From positions 1 to 52,702 of the forward strand of contig SCPZ01000010.1 of the NCBI GenBank assembly GCA_004299305.1: a stretch of 52,702 bases of DNA. Direction: 5' to 3'. Both the position numbers and the translations under genes were made by a program. This document shows, piece by piece, positions 32,386-39,099 of this stretch. The stretch's first letter is position 1, and each line of letters opens with the position of its first letter. The notes below the pieces were generated by a model. It saw only the letters and a list, made by a program, of their open reading frames with translations, was not told the origin of the DNA and ran no database searches. Source of the DNA: Methylobacter sp. GTDB taxonomy: Bacteria; Pseudomonadota; Gammaproteobacteria; Methylococcales; Methylomonadaceae.

Positions 32386-32846
32386 GCGGCATCAGTTTAG
32401 ATTTTGGCAGTATTCCGTCGGTGCTGAATGCGCTACGGAATCCGGCCAACGATCAGTTGATGGCTAATGCGGCAGCGGAAAGCTATACCGACGATACACT
32501 GAACTGGATTGCAGCGGGGCATAGCTTTACCCCGCGTAGTGGCGGCGGACTGGAGCAGTCTATCAGTTGGTTGCCACTGGGCGGGGGGCGGTCTGTCATC
32601 TATGCCAACAAGGATTATGCACTTTATATGGAAGAAGGTACGCGGGCTCATGTGATTGCGCCTAAGCCGGGCAGAAAAGGCTTAAAGATTCCTGTTGGCG
32701 GTGGCGGCGGCTTTATTCTTCGTCGCAAGGTTAATCATCCCGGAACCCGTCCGATGCCATTCTTTTTTGCCGATATGGAGGCCAGAAAAGAGCATCTACA
32801 CGCGTCTGCAATGTCGGTTTTAGCGAGGGCCATGGCTAATGCCTAA
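32382..32846 (+). CDS. HK97 gp10-like / head-tail connector protein
   Basis: A 154-residue protein in the connector block. YALYMEEGTRAHVIAPKPGRKGLKIPVGGGGGFILRRKVNHPGTRPMPFFFADM is the signature of HK97 gp10-type tail-joining proteins, which sit at the head-tail interface of siphoviruses. It overlaps the previous gene by 4 bp and the next by 8 bp. Confidence 0.8.
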   Translation: MSGISLDFGSIPSVLNALRNPANDQLMANAAAESYTDDTLNWIAAGHSFTPRSGGGLEQSISWLPLGGGRSVIYANKDYALYMEEGTRAHVIAPKPGRKGLKIPVGGGGGFILRRKVNHPGTRPMPFFFADMEARKEHLHASAMSVLARAMANA

Positions 32847-33189
32847 ATATGCCGAATTAACCGACGCTATCGATCCGGCGTTAACCAATCTGGAAGAGCG
32901 GCATTTATTAAAAGCCGATGTCTATGTGGATGCCAAGCTGGCTGAAATCGGCATTAATCCCGCCGATCTCATCCTGCCTAAGCCGGTGCTGACTGAGTTG
33001 GCGTCGGCCTGGGCGTTACGGATGGCGGCCATCGAGGGATCGATGGGCGACAGTTCGCAGCTGAATGACAAGGCCAAACAATATGAGCGTAATGCCGAGC
33101 TGTTGGCTAAAACGCTCAGTCGTGAAGCCTTGGGACTTAGCCAGGTCGCAGGCGTCGGTTTGGGTTATTTCAGTGTGGGGCGTGGCTGA
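32839..33189 (+). CDS. Head-tail adaptor-like protein
   Basis: A 116-residue, mainly helical protein (LTDAIDPALTNLEERHLLKADVYVDAKLAEIGI, then a pair of helices) typical of head-completion adaptors that dock on the portal. No family name is certain; position between the gp10-like and terminator-like genes supports it. 1-bp overlap with the next gene. Confidence 0.65.
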   Translation: MPKYAELTDAIDPALTNLEERHLLKADVYVDAKLAEIGINPADLILPKPVLTELASAWALRMAAIEGSMGDSSQLNDKAKQYERNAELLAKTLSREALGLSQVAGVGLGYFSVGRG

Positions 33190-33626
33190 TGACGTTAGTA
33201 GCGATTGAACGGGTGCGCGATGCGATAAAAAACGATGCCGCTTTAGCCGCATTTTGGAACAGCCATTACAGCAAGGCGGCCAAGGTTGTGATCGGCTACA
33301 AGCGTTCCGCCAATGCCGCAGACTTTCCTGCGGTTAACTTGGTGCAGGTCACTGGCCTTCGCAATGCGCAAACCGGCAATAAGGAGGTCATTAGTATTGT
33401 CATTGGCGTCAATAATCCCGGCATTACTAATGAGGTGTTTGACGGCATAACGCGTGTCAATGAGGCGGGCGATTTGGTGTTGGAAGCCATTAAGCATTGT
33501 TATGTCGGCGACGCCCGCCTGGTCACGGATCTGGGTGAACGGCATCCGTTTTATGAGCTGGAAATTTCGGTGCAGTTGCGCTACCGAAAGGAAGGCAAGT
33601 TGTTTAATAGCATAGGTAACACCTAA
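33189..33626 (+). CDS. Tail terminator-like protein
   Basis: A 145-residue alpha/beta protein with VAIERVRDAIKNDAALAAFW, FPAVNLVQVTG and C-terminal FYELEISVQLRY strands, the pattern of phage tail-terminator proteins (gpU/gp37-like) that cap the tail tube. Position before the tube gene agrees. Confidence 0.68.
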   Translation: MTLVAIERVRDAIKNDAALAAFWNSHYSKAAKVVIGYKRSANAADFPAVNLVQVTGLRNAQTGNKEVISIVIGVNNPGITNEVFDGITRVNEAGDLVLEAIKHCYVGDARLVTDLGERHPFYELEISVQLRYRKEGKLFNSIGNT

Positions 33627-33636
33627 GGAGAACTCT

Positions 33637-33936
33637 ATGGAACTTTATAAATCAGGCTGCCGTGAATTAGCCATCAACGGCGTTAGGTATCAGGCTGACG
33701 AACGCGGCATTGTCGAGGTGCCGGACGACAAAATTAACTCCAGTGTCTGGGCGGCGGGCTGGGTTTCGGCTGCGGGCCACGTGAAAGCGCTCGCTGTTGA
33801 AATAGCGCCGGTCCTGAGCACTGCCCAAGGGACTTACGAAACGCCTATTGCCACGCCCGCAACCGGCGCGGTTACAGCGCCAAAACCAGGGAACGCCGAG
33901 CCCCAGCTCGGCAAACCATTAACTAAAACCGATTAG
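33637..33936 (+). CDS. Small tail-region protein with repeat-derived C-terminus
   Basis: A 99-residue protein. The N-terminus (LYKSGCRELAINGVRYQADERGIVEVP) forms a small beta unit like that of the gene at 32131. The C-terminal third is Thr/Pro/Ala-rich, and its last residues (PGNAEPQLGKP) are encoded by a palindromic repeat at 33887-33917 of a host family. It precedes the tail-tube gene by 9 bp. Function unknown. Confidence 0.6.
   Translation: MELYKSGCRELAINGVRYQADERGIVEVPDDKINSSVWAAGWVSAAGHVKALAVEIAPVLSTAQGTYETPIATPATGAVTAPKPGNAEPQLGKPLTKTD
33887..33917. repeat. Palindromic repeat inside a phage coding region
   Basis: GCCGAGCCCCAGCTCGGC (7-bp stem, 4-base loop) within GGGAAC...CAAACC. It is a relative of the AAGCCCCAGCTTGG repeat at about 50718-50731 and the copy at 7027-7049. 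It lies in frame at the 3' end of the gene at 33637. Confidence 0.7.
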
Positions 33937-33945
33937 GAACAGATC

Positions 33946-35448
33946 ATGTCAGAACCACAAGTCGTTTTCGGGGCGGGTCACGTCCACATTACCCAGGTCA
34001 AAGACGCGCAGGGCAATAAAATTAATCCGCCCCAGGTTATCGCAGCCCCGGCGGTGCAAAACGTCTCTGCCGACTTCGGAAAAGCCGACGTAAAATCAAT
34101 GTACGGACAAAAGGAGTTTGCCATTCATGCCGCGCAGGGCAAAAAATCCACTGAGGTTTCGTTCGAGTGCGGCGAGCTGTATTTGGCTATGCTCAACGCG
34201 CTGTATTTCGGTCAGTCGGTTGCCGGAGGATCTCATAGTATTCGGCGCGATACAGCGGGAACGCTGGTGCCTGAATATTACGAACGGTCCGTTAAAATCA
34301 CCGCAGCCAGAAAAACGTTCCAGCTAAATAACCTGGTCAGTGTCACCGGCGTTCTCATTGCCGGTGTAGCGGCAGGGGCTTATACCGGTTTAGAAGCCGT
34401 GCCGACCGGACAGTATAAAGTCAGCAACGGCGTGTTCAGTTTCGCCGCCGCCGATACGAATAAATACACCACCATCACCTACCTTGCCGTAGGCGGGGTA
34501 ACCGTCAGTAGTCAGCTGAAAATACCGGAAACCCTGTCATTTAATAGCCACGATTTTACCGCTCAGCTGACTTTAACGGCCAGCGCCGCGTTTAGCCGCG
34601 AAACCTACAATACTGAAGGGGCGACGCCTGCGGTCGGCAGCTATCAGATGGATAAGGGTATTTACATCTACAACGGCGCTGAAACGCGGACCCATTTGGT
34701 CATAACCCATACCACCGATGGGCGGCAAGTGACATCGACTATCGAGGCATTGCCGACATCGGCGGTTGGCGTCATTATCGATCCACCGGCCTCGTCAGTG
34801 TATGTGGCGACCGTTAGCGTCAGACATACCAAATCAACCGGCGGTATGGCCGGAGTTGCGCTAGGCGATGAATTAACCGCAGGGTCAGGAACTCCGACCA
34901 CCGGACAGTATGTGGTAACGACAGCCGGGCAAACCGCCATCTACACCTTTGCCGTCGCCGATGTGGGTGAAACCGTAAAAATAACCTACACCACCGATTT
35001 TGAGTATATGGTTATGACGCCGCCCAACGCGGGCGAATTTGTCGCCGATAAAGGCGTAAGAGGCGCTAACGGCCTGCCATTGACCCGCGTTGCACTAACC
35101 AGCCCGGTATCGTTGTTGCACAATCAATACGCGGTCAGTAATGCCGGGGCGTATTATTTTGACAGCACCAATGCAGGCGATAGGCTGTACATCGATTATG
35201 AGTATAGCTCAAGCGAGGGGGCGACCCTGGTGATTGCCAATAACGACATGGGCAGCACGCCTATGGTGTCATTGGACATCAGCGGTAAAGCGGAAGGCCA
35301 AGAGTGGCTGATTAAATACCCAAGGGCCATTCCCAAAGCCTTCGGTTTTGCCACCAAGATGGACGATTTCGGCACCCATAAAATCACCTATGAGGTGCTG
35401 GCCGATCGGATGTCGGGCGAAGTTGGCACGGTTTATATGACGTCTTAG
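33946..35448 (+). CDS. Major tail (tube) protein with additional beta domains
   Basis: A 500-residue protein in the tail-tube position. The N-terminal part (VFGAGHVHITQVKDAQGNKINPPQVIAAPAVQNVSADFGKADVKSMYGQKEFAIHAAQGKKSTEVSFECGELYLAMLNALYFG) and the final part (STPMVSLDISGKAEGQEWLIKYPRAIPKAFGFATKMDDFGTHKITYEVLAD) form the tube fold. Between them are three to four repeats with A(Y/V)(T/A)G...TG.Y.V..G.(F/A).FA.AD, inserted beta domains likely exposed on the tail surface. Tube proteins are normally 150-300 residues, so the insertion is large. Confidence 0.75.
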   Translation: MSEPQVVFGAGHVHITQVKDAQGNKINPPQVIAAPAVQNVSADFGKADVKSMYGQKEFAIHAAQGKKSTEVSFECGELYLAMLNALYFGQSVAGGSHSIRRDTAGTLVPEYYERSVKITAARKTFQLNNLVSVTGVLIAGVAAGAYTGLEAVPTGQYKVSNGVFSFAAADTNKYTTITYLAVGGVTVSSQLKIPETLSFNSHDFTAQLTLTASAAFSRETYNTEGATPAVGSYQMDKGIYIYNGAETRTHLVITHTTDGRQVTSTIEALPTSAVGVIIDPPASSVYVATVSVRHTKSTGGMAGVALGDELTAGSGTPTTGQYVVTTAGQTAIYTFAVADVGETVKITYTTDFEYMVMTPPNAGEFVADKGVRGANGLPLTRVALTSPVSLLHNQYAVSNAGAYYFDSTNAGDRLYIDYEYSSSEGATLVIANNDMGSTPMVSLDISGKAEGQEWLIKYPRAIPKAFGFATKMDDFGTHKITYEVLADRMSGEVGTVYMTS

Positions 35449-35473
35449 CGGTAGGGCGTACTGGGGGACATTC

Positions 35474-35791
35474 ATGAGGACGCTCAAAATAAAACAAGGC
35501 GAAACCTTCAGTTTGGATGCGCAATATTTGGATGACGACGGCATCACGCCTAAGGCGCTGACCGGCGTCGTGCTCAGCAGTCAGGTGCGCAATAACAACG
35601 ATCTGGTGGCGACCTTGACCTTTACGGTGCTGGATGAGCTGGCCGGATCCTATCGGATCACCGCACCTGAGGGAACGCTAAACTGGCCTGCCGGCCCATT
35701 GCAATGGGACATTAAAGAGTCGGCAGGCGGCAATGTCAAGCTAACAGAGACGCACGCGATCATCGTCACCAAGGCCATCACCCGACTATGA
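35474..35791 (+). CDS. Small beta-rich tail-associated protein
   Basis: A 105-residue protein starting KIKQGETFSLDAQYLDDDGITPKALTGVVLSSQVRN, a beta-sandwich pattern seen in phage baseplate upper (BppU-like) and fibre-anchor domains. It overlaps the following gene by 4 bp and probably attaches the fibre proteins encoded next. Assignment is tentative. Confidence 0.6.
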   Translation: MRTLKIKQGETFSLDAQYLDDDGITPKALTGVVLSSQVRNNNDLVATLTFTVLDELAGSYRITAPEGTLNWPAGPLQWDIKESAGGNVKLTETHAIIVTKAITRL

Positions 35792-36171
35792 GCGTGCATA
35801 AATTCACCCTGCCGCCGTCATCGACTATCAAGATCGAAGGCGGCGGCAATACCCTGACCTTTGCGGCGTTTTCGGCATCCCCAGGGCCGCCGGGGCCGAG
35901 TGCTTATCAAATCGCAGTAGCTCATGGCTTTGTAGGTGATGAGGTGGCGTGGTTAGCGGCACAGGTGGTCTCAGCCAGCGGGCATTTTGAATATACTCAA
36001 TCCACACCGTCCGCCACCTGGACGGTTAATCATAATCTAGGCTACCGCCCGGCTGTACAAGTGACAACGTTGGGGGGGCTGCGCGTATGGGCCGACACCT
36101 TGCACATTAGCATTAACCAAGTCGTCATCTATCTGGAACTACCGGCCACAGGTCGAGTGCTCTGTACGTAA
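35788..36171 (+). CDS. Tail-fibre-like protein with collagen-like start
   Basis: A 127-residue protein. A short collagen-like GPPGPSAYQIAVAHGF.GDE.AWLA motif (about residues 33-58), widespread in phage fibres, leads into a beta-rich C-terminal domain with ATWTVNHNLGYRPAVQVTTLGG, a pattern found at fibre tips. Likely part of the host-adsorption apparatus. Confidence 0.7.
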   Translation: MSVHKFTLPPSSTIKIEGGGNTLTFAAFSASPGPPGPSAYQIAVAHGFVGDEVAWLAAQVVSASGHFEYTQSTPSATWTVNHNLGYRPAVQVTTLGGLRVWADTLHISINQVVIYLELPATGRVLCT

Positions 36172-36192
36172 TTATTTATAGGAAAAACCAAC

Positions 36193-36984
36193 ATGGCAAC
36201 TAGCGTTCTAAGTACCTTAAATTTCGAAAACTCAGCAAGAATTATAAATCTGCCGAACGGGATAAACCCGCAGGAACCGGCGACAGTGGCTCAGCTGGAC
36301 TCCGCTATAGAAGGGCTGGCATGGAAGACTAATTCGCGTGTGTCTACGCAAGGCAATATCGATCTGGCTACGCCAGGTGCGGCTATCGACGGCATCACCC
36401 TGGTATCTGGCGACCGGGTATTAGTGCGGGCTCAGACTGTCGGCGCTGCCAACGGCATTTATATTTGGAATGGCGCTGCCATCGCCATGACCCGAAGCTT
36501 AGATTGTTCGACGGCGGCAGAGCTAAAGCAAGCTATCACTACCATTGAGGAGGGTACTAACGGCGGAACCAGCTACCGGCAAACCGTGGTGGGAGCTACG
36601 CTGGAAACAACCGACCTGATTTGGACAACGTTCGGCACAGGGGTTGGAGCGGCGTCTGAAACTAGCCCAGGCGTTGCCGAATTAGCGACTCAGGCAGAAA
36701 CGGATGCGGGCGCCGATGATTCGCGCGTGGTGACGCCATTGAAATTGGCGAGTTCTGTTTTTGCGTCGCGAAAGCATAATGCGATTATCGGTGACGGGGC
36801 CGCCACCAGCTACACCGTCACGCATAATTTTAATACGCGTGATGTAGAGGTAGAGGTTTATCGTAATAGTGGCAACTATGATACGGTTTTAGTCAATGTA
36901 CAACGTACTAGCGTCAATGCCATTACCCTGTTGTTTGATGTCGCACCAACCAGCAACGCATTTCGCGTAATGATTAAGGCATAA
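36193..36984 (+). CDS. Tail fibre protein
   Basis: A 263-residue fibre-type protein. It has NLPNGINPQEPATVAQLDSAIEGLAWKTNSRV, then IDLATPGAAIDGITLVSGDRVLVRAQT...NGIY.W.G, the common phage fibre repeat. After that, GVAELATQAETDAGADDSRVVTPLKLASS is the helix motif of tail fibres, and a C-terminal beta domain follows with YTVTHNFNTRDVEVEVYRNSG, similar to the end of the 127-residue protein upstream. Confidence 0.78.
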   Translation: MATSVLSTLNFENSARIINLPNGINPQEPATVAQLDSAIEGLAWKTNSRVSTQGNIDLATPGAAIDGITLVSGDRVLVRAQTVGAANGIYIWNGAAIAMTRSLDCSTAAELKQAITTIEEGTNGGTSYRQTVVGATLETTDLIWTTFGTGVGAASETSPGVAELATQAETDAGADDSRVVTPLKLASSVFASRKHNAIIGDGAATSYTVTHNFNTRDVEVEVYRNSGNYDTVLVNVQRTSVNAITLLFDVAPTSNAFRVMIKA

Positions 36985-36986
36985 TT

Positions 36987-38480
36987 ATGGTCATAGAAGC
37001 GTTAAGTAATATTGAAAAATCCGGGACCGGCGCATTTGCAGCGCCAGGAGAGATCAAACAGCAATGCGGATCGACGATTCAGGCCGGTTGGATGCTTTGT
37101 GAGGGGCAGCTATTGGCGGTCGCAGACTATCCGCTGCTATTTGCCGTATTAGGGTCGAGCTATGGCGGCAACGGCACCACAAACTTTGCCTTGCCGAATT
37201 ATCGCCATCATGGAGCCGGTGCGCGGCGCATTATATGCGTTGATTATCATGCACCGCAGCCGGTGCTCGGGCTAACGGTTCCGGCGGCTATACATGGCCC
37301 AGCCCCAGGCTATTACAAAGCCGGAGCCGTGCTGTCGTTTAGCGTCCAGTTGCTTGAGGACATCGCCATCACCGGCGGCCCTATCAGCCTGAGCATCGAT
37401 ATTGGCGGAGTAGCGCATTCGCTGGCGTTTATCAGTGGATCGGCCAGGGAATGGCTATTTGCCGATTACACCGTGCAATCCGGCGATAACGGCGAGGTAA
37501 CAGCAACGATTAACCTCAATGGCGCAACGCTTTCAAGCAGTGGCATTGCCGCCGTTTTAAGCGTCGGCAACACGACTGGTCTGACCGTTGATACCACAGC
37601 GCCCACTATCACTTTTAGCGCGCTTACATTTTCAAACGATACCGGAACCAGCACGACTGATTTTATTACGGCGACCGCCGCGCAAACGATCACCGCAACA
37701 CTGAGTGCTGCGCCATCATCGACCGAGCGGGTTTTTGGATCGTTGGACAACGGCAGCGCCTGGATGGACATCACCAACCGTTTAGCAGGGACGGCGCTCA
37801 TCTGGGATCAGGTAACACTCACCGGTAGCAATACGCTCAAGCTTAAAATAACAGACTTAGCGGGTAATGACGGTACGGTTGCCAGTCAGGCCTACGTGCT
37901 GGATACCACAGCACCGGCAACGCCGACTATTAGCTTGGCAACGGACAGCGGCGCAAGCAACAGCGATGGCATCACCAACGTCGGCACTATCAATGTCGGT
38001 GCCTTAGAGTCTGGCGCTACCTGGCAATACAGTACCAATACCGGCAGCACCTGGACTAACGGCATCGGCAATAGCTTTACCTTGGCGGCAGGTGCTTACG
38101 CGATAGGCAGTGTCCAGGTTAAACAAACCGATGTTGCCGGTAACATCAGTGCCGTTGGCAGCAATGCCACAGCGATTACAGTCGATACCACCGCCCCTGT
38201 TGTACCAACCGTAGCTGCGCAAACCACGGCCAACACGACGCCAACCATTACCGGAACGGCGACCGTTGACGCAGGAGACGTGTTGACTGTCGCAGTCAAT
38301 GGCATCACCTATACCGCTGGCGCTGGCGATTTAAGCTTGGTTGGTACGGCGTGGACGCTAGTGATTCCGGCAGGCAACGCACTAACAATAGGCACATACA
38401 ACGTCACCGCTACGGTAACAGATACGGCAGGTAATGCGACCGGAGACGCAACCAGCGGCGAATTAGTGATTACAGCCTGA
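36987..38480 (+). CDS. Tail-collar protein fused to Ig-like adhesin repeats
   Basis: A 497-residue protein. Residues about 20-75 match the phage tail-collar domain (GWMLCEGQLLAVADYPLLFAVLGSSYGGNGTTNFALPNYR). Then come at least three bacterial Ig-like/cadherin-like repeats with VDTTAPTITFSALTFSNDTGTSTTDF, VLDTTAPATPTISLATDSG and VDTTAPVVPTVA, as in large bacterial surface adhesins. A collar domain is normally followed by a short variable tip, so this fusion is unusual. It probably extends receptor binding. A REP pair follows its stop. Confidence 0.8.
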   Translation: MVIEALSNIEKSGTGAFAAPGEIKQQCGSTIQAGWMLCEGQLLAVADYPLLFAVLGSSYGGNGTTNFALPNYRHHGAGARRIICVDYHAPQPVLGLTVPAAIHGPAPGYYKAGAVLSFSVQLLEDIAITGGPISLSIDIGGVAHSLAFISGSAREWLFADYTVQSGDNGEVTATINLNGATLSSSGIAAVLSVGNTTGLTVDTTAPTITFSALTFSNDTGTSTTDFITATAAQTITATLSAAPSSTERVFGSLDNGSAWMDITNRLAGTALIWDQVTLTGSNTLKLKITDLAGNDGTVASQAYVLDTTAPATPTISLATDSGASNSDGITNVGTINVGALESGATWQYSTNTGSTWTNGIGNSFTLAAGAYAIGSVQVKQTDVAGNISAVGSNATAITVDTTAPVVPTVAAQTTANTTPTITGTATVDAGDVLTVAVNGITYTAGAGDLSLVGTAWTLVIPAGNALTIGTYNVTATVTDTAGNATGDATSGELVITA

Positions 38481-38496
38481 TAAGCCCTGTAGCCCT

Positions 38497-38564
38497 GTAG
38501 GGTACGCTGTGCGTACCTTTTCAATCATAGCGAATTTTAACAACGGTACGCGCAGCGTACCCTA
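38497..38564. repeat. Paired REP-like palindrome (GTAGGGTACGC family)
   Basis: Inverted 21-bp arms at 38497-38517 and 38544-38564 lie in the 100-bp gap between the collar-Ig gene and the tape-measure operon. It may separate the fibre transcript from the tail-assembly transcript. Confidence 0.88.
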
Positions 38565-38580
38565 CAGAGCTAACATTCCA

Positions 38581-39099
38581 ATGACAACCACCACACTGAT
38601 ACTAGCCGGTCGCGAGCGCGCTATTGCCGAACCGGTGTTTAAGCAATTACGCCGGATTATCCAGGCTTATGGCAAGCTGGCAGACCCGGCCTGTTCGGAT
38701 GCCGAAAAAATCGAGGCGGTTAAAATCATCCTGGTTTGTCTGTTAGACGAATCCATCAACATTAAGCGCCTGGCTGGTGATGAGCTGGGGGCTTTGTTGC
38801 AAGCTATCCCGGACATCTGCGGTTTGAAACCCGTATCGCCCGGCAGTAAAAACACCGGCACCGACTGGGGAGGAATCTACGCCTACCTATCCGCCTATTT
38901 TGGCTGGACTTACGATTACATCGACAATTACATGACCTTAAGCCGTCTTAATGAATATCAAGGCTATTTGAAAAAACACCCACCAACCCATGAACTGGTC
39001 GCGGCCTATTTGGGTTACGAATACCAAGATAAGCAATCCGGCAATGGTTTTCTGGCGGCGATTGCGGCGCAGGTCAAAAGCAAACAGGCATTATCATGA
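38581..39099 (+). CDS. Tail assembly chaperone-like protein
   Basis: A 172-residue protein read from the ATG at 38581 (an earlier in-frame start would run through the REP pair). The N-terminus TTTTLILAGRERAIAEPVFKQLRRIIQAYGKLA and the position directly before the tape measure (4-bp overlap) fit a tail-assembly chaperone. No slippery sequence is evident for the frameshift such genes often use. Family not certain. Confidence 0.65.
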   Translation: MTTTTLILAGRERAIAEPVFKQLRRIIQAYGKLADPACSDAEKIEAVKIILVCLLDESINIKRLAGDELGALLQAIPDICGLKPVSPGSKNTGTDWGGIYAYLSAYFGWTYDYIDNYMTLSRLNEYQGYLKKHPPTHELVAAYLGYEYQDKQSGNGFLAAIAAQVKSKQALS

